Shown piece after piece: positions 23,401-34,609 of a stretch of DNA of 64,000 nt. The DNA comes from Bettongia penicillata ogilbyi (lineage: Eukaryota; Chordata; Mammalia; Diprotodontia; Potoroidae), in NCBI GenBank assembly GCA_023548195.1, contig JAJHZJ010000311.1:9803226-9867225 (forward strand), given 5' to 3'. Each line of letters starts with the position of its first letter. Within the stretch, counting starts at the first letter, position 1. The notes beneath the pieces are model-generated. The model saw only the letters and a list, made by a program, of their open reading frames with translations. It was not told the DNA's origin and made no database searches. The translations under genes were made by a program, and so were the position numbers.

Positions 23401-23515
23401 GATGTTAACCTTCCAAGACATATACATTAACTATAGGAATATAATTACAAAATGCTCTTCACACTAATAAAAACAGTTCTAAAGATTAGAGAAATATTAA
23501 TTGCTTGTGGGTAGC
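20500..23515 (+). pseudogene. L1 ORF2 remnant with intact FADD motif
   Basis: This is the decayed L1 endonuclease and reverse transcriptase reading frame. Endonuclease-domain sequence appears at about 20740-21330, in the same order as in the minus-strand copy. The thumb/linker-like stretch around 21700-21930 is still open (a segment reads KYKLSRLTGRNTLLKYLNNS, followed by ILEKEIEEAIN), which in intact relatives precedes 'SPGPDG' and the RT fingers. RT is split by an inserted block at 22031-22599. Beyond it, FADDIMVYLENPRES (23195-23239) preserves the active-site Asp pair. Stops and frameshifts occur throughout and the C-terminus is absent, so no enzyme can be made. Confidence 0.75.
22031..22599. 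mobile_element. LTR-like insertion in L1 ORF2
   Basis: L1 ORF2 homology breaks at 'ggtcaaga' (22023-22030) and resumes at 'gaccaaatttcttctatgac' (about 22614). The intervening ~570 bp is less AT-rich, begins TG, contains AATAAA at 22443-22448 and has one incidental 113-codon frame (22106-22447). TCAAGA occurs on both sides (22025-22030 and 22597-22602), giving a possible 6-bp duplication. With that boundary the element ends in TT rather than CA; shifting the ends to 22034-22599 gives TG...CA but a poorer duplication (agatga/agatag). It is probably a solo LTR of a different family from the one at 18041-18611. Confidence 0.5.
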
Positions 23516-23539
23516 CTGAACCAGTATAATACAAATTAC
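23516..23539. other. junction between two L1 copies
   Basis: L1 ORF2 homology of the upstream copy fades here, and the 5' UTR of the next copy starts at about 23540 ('gtgagggaggcagagcc'). Confidence 0.5.
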
Positions 23540-25330
23540 AGGTGAGGGAGGCAGAGCCAAAATGACAGAGAAAAGTCAGAAAGTTATCTGAACTCTCCCT
23601 AGTTTCCTTTGGACACAACATCAAACAGTTTCTGGAGCAACCATGAAAGAATTTTCTAGCTTAAGATAACTTAGAAGGATTTCAGAAAATGTCCATCTCA
23701 GGTAAAACAGGAGCACAGGTCAGCATAGACAATGTCCATGTAAGTCAGCGGAAGCTCTTAACCACAGCACAGAGCAGCAACCAGGGCCCCTCAGTCTTGT
23801 CACAAGAGGTAAGTGGCACAATATACCAGCTGTGAGGCCTCCAGCTCCAGAAAAGAAGGCAAACTACCAGGACCAGAACTGTCAGCACAACGGGCACGAG
23901 TAAACCACCACCCCACTCCCAACAAGAGCAGTGGGCAAGACACCAGCACTTGAGGTCCCCGTACTGAAAGTCAATAATCGGGACCCCAGCCTAAAGCAAA
24001 AGAAACTTGGGACATCTATGTCCCAGGAGTAGAACCCAATTTTAAAAGTCACAAAATGGGCTTAAAAAGAAGTAAAGGCCAGAAAAGAGCCCTAATTATA
24101 GAAAGCTTCCATGGCAAAAGGAAAAATCAAAACGCAAACTCAGAAGAGGAAAACAATGTCTAAATGCCTAAATTTGAAGCCTCAAAGGGGAAGATGAATT
24201 GGTCTTAATTCCAAAATCACTGTTTGGAAAAACTCAAAAGGAATTTTAAGAATCAAATAAAAGAGGAAGAAGAAAAATTATATAAAAGAGATGAGAGTTA
24301 TGCAAGAGAGAGTAAACAGCTTGGAAAAGTAAGGACAATAATTTGACTGAATAAAACAACTCCACAAAAAAAAGCAATCAGCCAAATTAGAAAAAGAAAT
24401 TCACTGAATAAAATAACTCCTTAACAAGTAGAATTGGACAAATACAAAAAGAGGTACAAAAGCTAACTGAAGAAAATAATTACTGAACAAAAAATGGAAT
24501 TGGGCAAGTGGAAGCTAGGGGACATGAAGAATCAGTCAAACAAAATCAAAAGAAAAAAATAGGCAAAAAAGTAAACTCATTAAATAAACAACTGACCTGG
24601 AAAATGGATCTAGGACAGATAATTTAAAAATTATTGGACTATCTGAAATCATGATCAAAAAAAGAGACTGGAGAGCAACTTTCAAGAAATTATCAGGGAA
24701 AATTCTACTGATATTTCAGAGCCAGATGGCAAAATAGTCATTGATAAAATTGACTGATTACCTCCTGAAAAAGATGCTAAAATGAAAATTCCAAGGAATG
24801 TGGTAGCCAAATTCCAGAAGAATAAGGAAAAGGGGAAAATACTGCAAGCAGCCAGAAAGAAATAATTCAAATGTCAAGAGGCCCCAGTCAATATTATGTA
24901 GGATTTAGCAGCTTCTTCCTTAAAATATCAGAGGGCTTGGAATACGATATTCTGGAAGTTAGAGGAGATTAGATTACAATCAAGAATCAACTACTCAGTA
25001 AAACTGAGCATAATACTTTAGGGGAAAAGATGGATATTCAATGAAATAGGGAACTTTCAAACTTTTCTGATAAAAAGAGCACAGCTGAATAAAAAATTTG
25101 ATTGTCAAACACAAGACTCAAGAGGAGCATAAAAGAAATGAACAGGAAAGGAGGACAAATTATTCAATAAGGTAGAACTGTTTACACAGGAAGATGATAC
25201 TTTTTATATCTCTAAAGGTTACATGAAGAAAATAGAAAAAAGAGAAGATCAATAACTTGGGCATGCAACTAAAAATTTAGATGAATTAAAAATACCCAAC
25301 TAAATGCCAAACTAGAAATCCTGAATAAAA
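23540..25330 (+). mobile_element. L1 with 5' UTR and whole ORF1 plan but only a scrap of ORF2
   Basis: It starts at 'gggaggcagagccaaaatga' (GCCAAAATGA at 23556-23565) and has a CA-rich 5' UTR to about 24080. Decayed ORF1 follows: coiled coil at 24230-24500, RRM-like part at 24590-24780 and C-terminal domain at 24800-25140. It then jumps to ~130 bp of ORF2 (25195-25330; 'acttgggcatgcaactaaaa'). The lack of almost all ORF2 while ORF1 is complete in plan resembles half-L1 (HAL1-type) structures. Confidence 0.6.
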
Positions 25331-25370
25331 AAAAAAGAAAACCAAATTATCATTATAAAAAATAAAAAAG

Positions 25371-28010
25371 GGGGTGCAGCATGGAACAGGCTTCAGGATG
25401 CCACTGGCAGCAGTTTGCAGATTGCTCAACCCACAAACACTCCAGGCAGCTTCAAAAGTCAGTGGGAGGGCACCTTCACCCAAGAGAGGGGATCCTGGTC
25501 TGGACCTATGGCAGCAGGGACTGTAGCAGCAGTTGCCATTTTTAGAGCTCTCTGCCTAGGGCCCCTGGGGGAATTAAATGACTGATCTGAATCTCAGCCC
25601 TGAGTTTCATCCAGTGGTGAGGAGGAGCACTGACAGTGGGACTGGAGGTGGTTATGGTGAGGGAATTCCAATTGCATATTCTGGACAGAAAAAGTTTTGG
25701 TAGCTCCCAGTGAAGTGTGCAGGCCAGGAGGGGAGTAAACTCTTCTCCCTTGATTGTGCCACCTTAGAGGAACTGAGAACTTACAGATCCCCAGACTATA
25801 CCCTCCTCTTGACAACGACTCAAAAGTCAAGTAATTGGCTGTGAAAATGTCCAAAAAAGAGAGAAAAAAATTAAACTATAGAAGGTTACTTTCTTGGTGA
25901 GATGAGAAAGAACAAAGCATCATATCAGAGGAAGTCACGGCTTCTGCATCCAAAATTTCCAAAATAAATATGCAATGCTCTTAGGCCATGGAAGAGCTCA
26001 AAAAGGATTCTTAAAATCAAATAAGAGAGATAGAGGAAAAATTAGGAAGAAAAATGAGAATGATGCAAGAAAATCATGAAAAGTGAGTCAAAAGCTGGCT
26101 AAAGGAGACCCAAAAAAATGCTTAAGAAAATAACACCTTTAAAAATAGGCTATCTCAATTGGCAAAAGTGGTCCAAAAAGTCAATGAGGAGAAGAATGCT
26201 TTAAAAGAGCAGAATTAGCCAAATGGAAAAGGGGGTTCTAAAGCTTATTGAACAAAATCTTTAAAAATTAGAATGGAGCAGATGGAAGCTAATGACTTTG
26301 TGTGAAACCAAGAAATTACAAAACAAAACCAAAAGAATGAAACAATAGAAGATAAAGTGAAATATTTCATTGGAAAAAGAACTGTCCTGGAAAATAGATC
26401 CAGGAGAGACAATTTAAAAATTATGGGACGACCTGAAAGCCATGATCAAAAAAAGAGCCTAGACATCATCTATCATGAAATTATCAAGGAAAACTGCCTT
26501 GATATTCTAGAAACAGAGGGCAAAATAAATTTTGAAAGGATCTACCAACCACCTCTTGAAAGAGACCAAAAAGTGAAACTCCTAGGAATATTGTAGCCAA
26601 ATTCCAGAGTTCCCAGGTCAAGGAGAAAATATTGCAAGCAGCTAGAAAGAAACAATTCAAGTATTGTGGAAATACAATCAGGATAACACAGGATCTGGTA
26701 GCTTCTACATTAAGGGATCAAAGGGCTTGGAATAGGATATTCCAGAGGTCAAAGGAACTAGAATTAAAATAAAAAATCGTCTACCCAGCAAAACTGAGTA
26801 TAGTACTTCAGGGAAAAAAAATGGTCATTCAATGAAATAGAGGTCTTTCAAGCATTCTTGATAAAAAGACCAGAACTGAATAGAAATTTTGACTTTCATG
26901 CACAGGAATCAAGAGAGGCATGAAAAGATAAACAGGAAAGAAAAATCATAAAAGACTTTCTAAAGTTTAACAATTTACATTCCTACATGGAAAGATAATA
27001 TTGCTAACTCTTGAGTTACTTTTTCTCTTATTTGAGTAGTCTGAGGGATTATGCACACACACACGCACACACACACACACACAGAAAGAGAACACAGGGA
27101 GAGTTGAATAAGAAGGGATGACACCTAAAAACATTGAGCAGTGAGAGAGAAATATATTGGGAGGAAAAAGGGAGAAATGGAATGGGGCAAGTTATCAATC
27201 ATAAAGAAGGCAAGAAAAAGCTTTTTCTGTGGAGAAGAAAAGGGAGGAGGTAAGAGGGCAAAAGGGAAGCTTACTCTCTTCATATTCAGCTTAAGGTGGG
27301 AACAACATGCTCACTTACTTTGGAATGGAAGTATATCTTGCACTACAGAAGAGTAGGGGACAAGGTGACAAGTGGGGTGGGGGGGATGATAGAAAGGAGG
27401 GCAAATGGGAGAAGGGTGCAATTAAAAGTAAATACTTTTGGGGAGGTACAAGGTCAAAAGAGAAAATAGAATAAATGGGGGGCATGATAGGATGGAAGGA
27501 AATGTAGTTAGTTTTATATAACATGACTGCTATGGAAGTCTTTTGCAAGACTTCATATATACAGCCTATATTGCATTGCTTGTTTCTCAATGGGGATGGT
27601 TAGGGAGGGAGGAAAGGAGGGAAGTTGGAATTCAATATAGAAGAGAAGAGTTTCAAAGAGAGATGAAAAGATATGAATGAACTGATACAGAATACAGTGA
27701 GCAGAACCAGAAAAAGTATACAATAACAGTATTTTGATGACAAATTTGAAGGATTTAGGTACTCTGATCAATACAATGTCCAACTATGATTCTTGAGGAC
27801 TTAGGATGGAACATCCTAACCACCTTCTGAAAAAAGAGGTGAGTGACTCAGAGGAGATTTATATTTTTTTAACATAGCCAATGTGAGATTTTAAAATTGA
27901 TTTTATATATTTATGATATGCTTTTGTTCTTGCTTTCTCATTCTGTGTGGTGGGGAAGAATAGATAAATTTCTATTTGAAAAAATAAAATTTAATTTTAA
28001 AAAGATGTAT
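25371..28010 (+). mobile_element. L1 with 5' UTR, ORF1, inter-ORF and 3' end; ORF2 deleted
   Basis: Its 5' UTR (25371-25850) belongs to the same type as 10660-11150 ('gcagattgctcaacccacaa', 'gaggaactgagaacttac'). ORF1 runs 25850-26960, with the coiled coil from about 25985, the RRM-like part at 26357-26596 and the C-terminal domain to 26960. A CA microsatellite (about 27052-27082) and a G-rich inter-ORF region (to about 27620) follow. The last ~20 codons of ORF2 and a 3' UTR come next ('gaactgatacagaatacagt', 'gtgagcagaaccag'; to about 28010). ORF2 has been removed between 27640 and the final codons. Confidence 0.65.
26357..26596 (+). pseudogene. L1 ORF1 remnant (RRM-like part)
   Basis: This 79-codon open stretch of L1 ORF1 reads VLENRSRRDNLKIMGRPES, then an acidic helix (DIIYHEIIKENCLDILETEG) and a linker ending KVKLLGIL. 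It aligns with 5058-5327 and with the conserved ORF1p 'R..NL.I.G.PE' core. Downstream frames still show the C-terminal RNA-binding domain in pieces: 'KEKILQAARKK'-type at about 26620 and 'NRLPSKTEYS' at about 26776. A frameshift at 26597 separates them. Upstream, the coiled coil has an in-frame stop after 'gaaaa' near 26078. It is non-functional; the family role is coating of L1 RNA. Confidence 0.7.
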
Positions 28011-29275
28011 ATACACACTCACAGCTTAAATAGATCATCCTCTATGGGTTCTGAGCTTGGGATTGCCAACACAACAATATTTCCACATTGTAGTGGATCC
28101 TCTCTCTCCTTCAGTCATACTCAGTCCCTTAAATGTTTGTATTACCAATCCATGTTTTATATATACAGAAGATGAAAATATTTTGAGGGTTACTGACTTG
28201 TATTGTCCAAAAAAATCACTGGCTTTTCTTTCCAAGTAGAACACTGAGCAAGAATTATGTGATATTTGTCCAACAAATGAGTATATTATATCATAAAATC
28301 TCTCTTGGAAAGGGCCAGGGCCTGAACTTTCTACCCTGTGAGGCCACTCTAAAAGCTGAGATTCCCTTTTTCAGCCAAGTGAGCACAAATATGCTCGCTT
28401 CTGTCCTGTGCTTCAATAGAAAATCTCTTAGTTCCCTGCTTTCCACCATCTGTGAAGATTGTTGACACTGAGAATATTTCCATTCAGGCCACATACCAGC
28501 ACATTTTTACCATGCCATTTACTTCTCCAGCATCACTATCAATTGCTACTAGGTTGGTGTGCGTGTGTATGTGTGTGTGTGAGCATATGAGAGAGAGAGA
28601 AAGAGAGAAAGAGAAAGAGAGAAAAAGAGAGAAAGAGAGAGAGAGAGAGAGGAAGAGAGAGAGAGAGAGAAGATATGCCATTTCCCTGCACCCTTATTTT
28701 ACTCTGGAAAAAGGAACAAATGAGAAAATAAGGAAGTTCTTGAAGAGAATGAAAATAAAATTGACCAACTCTTTTTATCAATTATTGGAGGCGTGGATGG
28801 TTCTCAGTTTGGTATTTATCAGTAGGCACCCCTAACCTCTGAAACTCAATTAATACAGCTTCAGCAAGTATGCCTATGCATTTTGAGGAGATATACCTCT
28901 TTGTCTCCAAATAATTGTCCATGTTCTATAATTTTATAGTTTGAATGAAGAAACTGATCTGTAACTTCCCTATATTGTATTCTTATTAAATTAAACTATG
29001 AGGTTCGGCCCTGCATTCCAAAAAATCCTGAATCTTTTATTCATATTACCAATTATTTTCAGCTTCCCACCATCCACAAATTTGGTAAGCATGACATCTC
29101 TGCCTTCATTGAAAATACATCACCAAATATCATATCAAGCATGAATGTTTATGGTACATTAGATATAGTTTTTCAAGTTCACTTCAATTGATGACTACTA
29201 TTTGTATCGTCATTCAACACATTCTGAATCCCTTTAATTGTATCATTAGCCTATATCTTTTTATCTTATCTCTCC
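28011..29275. other. unique-looking non-coding DNA with a GA microsatellite
   Basis: Apart from the purine-rich repeat at 28556-28675, no gene or repeat family is recognised. The 127-codon frame at 28452-28835 spans that microsatellite and is not credible. Confidence 0.45.
28556..28675. repeat. TG then GA/GAAA microsatellite
   Basis: A short TG tract (28556-28582) is followed by imperfect GAGAGAAA purine repeats to about 28672. It generates long spurious frames on both strands. Confidence 0.95.
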
Positions 29276-29279
29276 CAAT

Positions 29280-29370
29280 ATAATTGTTTAGATCTAACCT
29301 ACAATGTACAAGGCACTCTGATAGGTAATGTTGAATACAAAGTGAAAATCAGTCCCAACATAACTTCCAC
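29280..29370 (-). repeat. L2/MIR-type 3' end fragment
   Basis: 'caatgtacaaggcactctga' and 'atacaaagtgaaaatcag' match the reverse complement of the common L2/MIR tail. Confidence 0.4.
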
Positions 29371-29715
29371 AGAAGGTTTATGGGAGAGACTGTCAAATAC
29401 TTGGCCAGAATCAAGGTAAGCATCTCTATGACATATTAACATTGTCCAAATAACAAAAGAAATTAATTTTTCAAATGATGTGTTCATGGTGAAGTCATTG
29501 TGGTTTTTATTAATTGGTCCTAGATTTATCAACCATTCCTTTTATAATATGATCTAGAATTTTGTGAAGGATAGCAGTCTCACTCATATAGCTTTCTTGT
29601 TCCCTTCAATTTATTTTTTTTAATCGGGACAAAACTGACTGAACTTTCAAAGATCTCTAAAAGCAGCTCAACCACACACCTTCATTAGTTTTATTCAGTT
29701 CCTTAGGATGTGGTC

Positions 29716-29905
29716 CAGAGGTGTCACACATGTAGATAGCTGGCCAGCATACCTCTACATATGGGCTTGGATCAGATTAAAATAAATTAATTGGGAAATA
29801 TTTAACACAATAAATAAAAATACAGTAGAATTTAAATAATGTCATGATGTGGTTTTCTAAGTCAACATGTGGCCTCCTTTTGGCATAGTGAGGGCACCAA
29901 CAGAG
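29716..29905. mobile_element. non-autonomous hAT-like DNA transposon, copy A
   Basis: It starts with the hAT-type terminus 'cagaggtgtca' and has internal landmarks 'gatcagattaaaat', 'gggaaatatttaaca', 'atgtggttttctaagtca' and 'acatgtggcc'. The same order occurs at 63393-63595. The right terminus is eroded. Confidence 0.6.
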
Positions 29906-29909
29906 ACAC

Positions 29910-31090
29910 AGATAATTGAAGTCTCTCATCACTACTATAATATACATAGTTTTCCTAATTTTCAATTGATTCTCCAAACTCCTCCTCTAGTTCTTTCTGT
30001 CCAAATAGTGTGTAGTATAGTATGAAAATGAAAGAGCTTTGGTTTCTTCTTCTCTTGAGGCATTCATCTAAATGTTTCTGTTCACCCAAAAAAATTCCTC
30101 ATAAAATTAGACCTGAAGCTCCCGACCCCTGTTAACTCTTCCATCTCTGTCAGATCCATGCTGCCTACTTCCCTGTATATCCCCATTCATTGTCCTCCCT
30201 CCATCCCCTTTACCTGCCCTCCCTGTTTGCTATGACATTCTCTTTGCCTATTAAAAGATGTTGGTAGTCTCATTCACATTACAGTTGAGGATTCTCCCCA
30301 GCAAATATTCAAAGAATTAAGCATGTTTCCTCCCATTTCTTAATTTTATACTTTCATAATTTAATTACCAATTCACCTTAAACTATACTTTTTTCTTTTT
30401 AATAGTGGCACATACTCTTCCAGAGCCATTTTCCAGTTTTCAGTTTTGCTCCAAATGTAAATGACCTACTCATGTCAAATTTGTCTCTGGTAAGGATTTC
30501 TAGTTCACCTTTTTTGTTACCCACAATGCATACATGTAAATATAGTTATTTGAGGTCATAAATTCTATTCCTGGCTTTTTTTTTTTTGGTCTGCAAAGTC
30601 TGAGGTATCTATGATAATGCCCCTCTTTTTGCACATCTATTCTCTACAATCTCTATCTATAAACAGTTTTCTCCCTTCCCTATCCTTTTCAGTTTGTTTA
30701 TATCTTTTTACTTGCCTTTGTTAGTTATACACTTTCCCTAGTCAGGAGACTGTCATTCCTATATTTTAAGCAAGTTCCAATACTCTGTCCTAGTCTCTGC
30801 ATTACAATAGTCAGCCCTTTTGATATATTGCATTTTCATAGAGGCCATAACTTTAGACCTGCTCTTGGAACTTTATTTACTTCCTGCTAAATATGTGCTG
30901 TCGCTACAGGTTTTCTCGGCTGTCAGGTATGGTAACATAGATTTGAACATCACCATTTTTATTTCTCTCCTGAATTTCTTCTTTGTTTATATGTTGAGGA
31001 CTACTGTTCTAGCTAAAGTAGAATCTTTTCTATTTTTTTTTTCGCTTCCTCACCTTTGATTTTTTCCAGATAATTATTGTCCTAATCTAG
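29910..31090. other. unassigned non-coding DNA
   Basis: Pyrimidine-rich on the plus strand. The stretch at about 30540-31060 could be very old minus-strand L1 ('ctgcaaagtctgaggtatct'), but the match is too weak to call. Confidence 0.35.
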
Positions 31091-31094
31091 AATG

Positions 31095-31310
31095 GGCTAT
31101 CACTGAATTATCAGTTTAGAACTGAAAGGGATTTTAGAGGCCACTGGGTACAAACCACCTATTTTACCAGTGAGGAAACTGAGAGATCTCAGTTAAAGGA
31201 CTTGCCCAAGGTTACCCAATTAGTAAATGTTTAATGGGCATTTGAATGCAGGATTTCTAACTCCAAATCCAACAAGCTGTCTTACTGCAACATGCTGTTT
31301 CCCTGATGAG
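31095..31310 (-). repeat. MIR-like SINE, minus strand
   Basis: 'gaactgaaagggattttaga', 'gaggaaactgagagatctca' and 'gcccaaggttacccaattag' follow the MIR core in reverse orientation. Confidence 0.6.
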
Positions 31311-32415
31311 TTACTGAGTTTTTTCATCCATTGAGCTCTTTATGTGGAAGCTGGAGGACCACTTACTGAGAATGTCATAGGTAAGTTAAAGTATATGGCC
31401 TTAGAGCCCCCGCCAGGTCAGGAGATTCTATGAGTGCGTGGTGGTCCCTTTTAGATAATGGTTTGGGTTTGAATGTCAGCCACATCCCTATGTTCTGTCC
31501 AAAAACAAAACAAAACAAGACAAAAAACAAAACAAATAAACTCAGACAGCCTTAGACTAACACTTCTGAACACTCTAGAGCTTGTCTTCACAGTGACCTA
31601 GCTTCCTGCAGTTTTGTCTGGCTCCTCTGTGATCCTGACCCTTGCCTCTCAGTTATGACTTTTTTCCATTCTTGCATCTTTTCTGGCTTGCTCCATTCCA
31701 TCTCTTTTCTTCTCCCTTTTCTTTTCTCAGATGGTGCTTGGTTTCTGATTCTGTCTGCACCATTGGAGTTGATGTTCCTGGCTGACACCTTCTGCCCAAA
31801 TCAGATTCTCACAGAGATTCTTAAGAGCCTCACTCTGCCTTGTCTTCAAGCTGTTAACCACTTATTTTCTGCCATGCAGTCAGCTTCAGATATAAATCAT
31901 CCATTGGGAAGCAAGCATTCCTCTTTCCTTTTCCTCCATAAGAGCATAGCCTTCCTAATCTTTTCTTGCTGAACCACTTATTCTTCTCTACCTTTGAAAG
32001 ACATTTCTAAAATGCTTTCCTTCATCACTATCTCCTGACTGCTACCTCAAATCTATTTTATTTTGTTTTTTTCGTCAAGGACTTCTTCAATCACCTCCCC
32101 CCTTATTAAGTGTCTGGATAGCTTCCTTGAATTTAACTGGCTAAGTCTTACCAGCTCAGTTATTTCAGTCCCTTTTCATTCTGGATCCTTAAGGTAGACT
32201 CATTATCCTCTGCATTTCTCCCTTGATGGGGTCTCACATAATTTCTATTAAGTATTATAATGTCCCCTTCTATTTGCCAAAAGAAATTAAACCCCCACAC
32301 ACGTGTGTGTGTGTCTCTCTGTTTGTGTACCTATCCCTTCTCCATCACTGTCTTTTAACAGATTAAATTATGTTCCTCTTCTCTGTTCCTAAAGATCTTT
32401 CTTTCTCTGACTATA
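31311..32415. other. unassigned non-coding DNA
   Basis: No ORF with protein-like composition was found. A CAAAACAAAA-type A-rich simple tract lies at about 31500-31540 and a short CA/GT tract at 32295-32315. No recognisable interspersed repeat. Confidence 0.4.
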
Positions 32416-32419
32416 TGTT

Positions 32420-32545
32420 ACTCCAGGTCACAGAGTTCAGGCTGGAAGAGAAATTAGAAGTCATCAAGTCTAATTCCCTTATTTAACAGATGAGGAAACT
32501 GAGGCCCAGAGAAGATCAAGTACTATTTACTACATGACTCTGCCA
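32420..32545 (-). repeat. MIR-like SINE fragment
   Basis: 'caggctggaagagaaattag' and 'gatgaggaaactgaggccca' (about 32489) are the reverse-complement MIR core. Confidence 0.6.
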
Positions 32546-32929
32546 ATCAACTTTTATTTTCCACATGTCTATAAAATGTATATATTGTCTTGGAACATCT
32601 AATTTCTTAAGTGCAGGGATTGTTTAGCTTTTTGTTTTTCATCCTCAAGACCTAGCATAATGTTTGAAATATAAGTAAGCAATACTTGTCAAGTGCTTGA
32701 TTGTCTAATCCTTTTCTTGTCAAAGTCCTATATTATGTGTACATTCCTTAGTCTACACTTTGAAGCTGTCAGCAACTTCAGATGATTTTTTAAAAAAAAT
32801 TTCTTTTATAAATTATCAGTGGGGTAAACATTACAATCAGGTTTGTAAAAGAATATAATTAATGTAACGTGGTACTACCAACATTACCATACTTGTCTGT
32901 GTACCCTTCTACATTTTCTTCTGATCTCT

Positions 32930-34080
32930 GCACATCTTTAAATGTTTTATTGATACTTGCTTTTGTTTTGTTTTACACTGGAATCATATCCCACAACAAT
33001 ATCTCTCCTATAATTTCATTCCCTCCCCCAGATAGATGTCCCTAATAAACAGTTAAGCACAACAAATTTACATACTAGTCATATATCAAAATATATATTT
33101 CATACTAAAAGTATATTCTGCCTTTATTATCTTTTACCCAGGAACCCTGAGGGTCTTCCTCTCCCAGTTTGATTTTTGGTTATTTTTTTCTTTTATTGAA
33201 AGGGGCCATCCCTTGAGTAACTACTTAAAGCAGCCTATTCATTAGATATATCTCACTCAAAGTGAGGATCTGATAAGACATTAGCCTGAAATGGCCAAGG
33301 TCCTGCATTGCATTCTGGGCCATCTCCAGTCATCCTGAGGAGTACCTGGTCACTGGATCCAGATGGCTCAGGAAGAGAAAGTGAGGTTGGTGACCTTGCA
33401 CAGCCCTCCCTCACTCAAATCAAAGTCAAGTGCAAGTCATGTCATCATCTTGATGTAATGGCCCTCTTTAAGAAGGAAGGACAAACACAACAAACAGTGG
33501 TGGGAATCATGCTTTACCAACAGACTTCTGACTTTCTGTCTAGTCATTGCCATGATTAGAATTACTCATATTGTTTTTACCGTTTCCATTTTGTTTTCAG
33601 TACAATCTTTTTGTCCCTGTGTAAATTATTCTCCTTTTCCCTTAACTCTTCATTTGGTCTGTCAGTTAATACAAGTCCTCTCACTTTCCTCTGAATCTGC
33701 CCTTTTTTGTCATTTCCTATAGTGTACTAAGTAGTTTGACCTCATTCATATTCCATAACATATTCAAACATTCCTCAATTGATGGACACTTGCTTTTTTT
33801 TCCTCCAGATCCTTATTTTCAACAAAAGGTACCAGTATAAATATTGTTGCACACATGGGTTCTTGCCTTTTGTTTTTGATCTCTTTGGAAAATGTGACTA
33901 GGAATGGTATCAGTGGGTCAAAGATTCTGCATTACTTAGTGATTTTTTTTAGCTAAAGTACTAAATTGCTTTCAAGAATGCCTGCATCAATTCATAGCTC
34001 CACAAAGTGAAACTGTTAACATATCCTTTCAGTTAACATATCCATCCTTTCAGCCAAATCACTATGACTCCTATATTTTC
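32930..34080 (-). mobile_element. old minus-strand L1 3' fragment split by a SINE
   Basis: 33700-34080 reads as the reverse complement of the L1 ORF2 C-terminus ('cctcaattgatggacacttg', 'ataaatattgttgcacacat', 'attcatagctccacaaagtg'). 32930-33150 looks like an L1 3' UTR ('tgttttattgatacttgctt'). The SINE at 33190-33497 lies between. The ORF2 part is firm; the UTR part is tentative. Confidence 0.5.
33190..33497 (+). repeat. marsupial-type SINE (CAAACACAACAA tail)
   Basis: Landmarks in order are 'catcccttgagtaac', 'gatctgataagacattagcc', 'ctgcattgcattctgggcca', 'gtcaagtgcaagtcatgtca' and a tail 'ggacaaacacaacaaac'. I recognise this as a SINE common in marsupial genomes. A truncated copy is at 51681-51769 and a related longer copy at 38030-38555, both on the minus strand. 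Confidence 0.7.
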
Positions 34081-34609
34081 TGTTTTATTCCTAAGGAAAT
34101 AAATGATCTTTACCCATGGTCTATAAAAGTGAAATCCCCACAAAATTCTTTTAGTAGTCCTTTCCCTTGTTCTCCTAGTGAATTCTTCAAAATACAATTT
34201 TGTTGATCTGAAATTCCCGTTGACCTCTTTCCTGGGCTATAAATCAGTGGAATTCTTTCCCCTTGGGTTCATCCAAAGGAATTAACAATCAGTTTCCTCA
34301 GCACATAACCTCTTGCTGGGCAGCTGCTCTTCTACCTTCTCAATGTACTTCCTTATAGGAAATCTTCCCTTTAACAATGAGACCATCATCTCCCCTTTCA
34401 CAGAAGCAGGCGAATTTTCTTCTCTTTGCCTTCTGTCTTCATCTCCTCATGAAAGTCATCAGGAAAGAAAACAGGTAAACCAATTGCAATTATCCCCCCA
34501 TTCCCTCTTTCTCTTCCCCATTCAGATTCATTTTTTCTACAGTCTTACTGAAATTATTTATCTTTTTCTCTTCCTTATTTGTCAGTGTCCATTTGAAACT
34601 CAAAAACAA

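Larger units (their letters stand above)
19545..23515 (+). mobile_element. plus-strand L1: ORF1 end, inter-ORF region and most of ORF2
   Basis: The copy begins inside ORF1 (19545-19960, C-terminal domain) and continues through a G/A-rich inter-ORF region (19960-20500, including TA and CA tracts). Decayed ORF2 then runs to 23515. ORF2 landmarks are 'acctcagacaaagcaaaaag' (about 20790), a dNTP-binding/RT region near 22700-23250 and the catalytic motif FADD at 23195-23206. The copy ends abruptly at 23515 next to another L1's 5' end. A ~570-bp non-L1 block interrupts it near 22031-22599. Confidence 0.75.

Noticed and set aside
28452..28835. 127-codon plus-strand ORF
   Set aside because: Its middle is an Arg/Glu run coded by the GA microsatellite. 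Both ends are unlike any protein I know and there is no surrounding gene structure.
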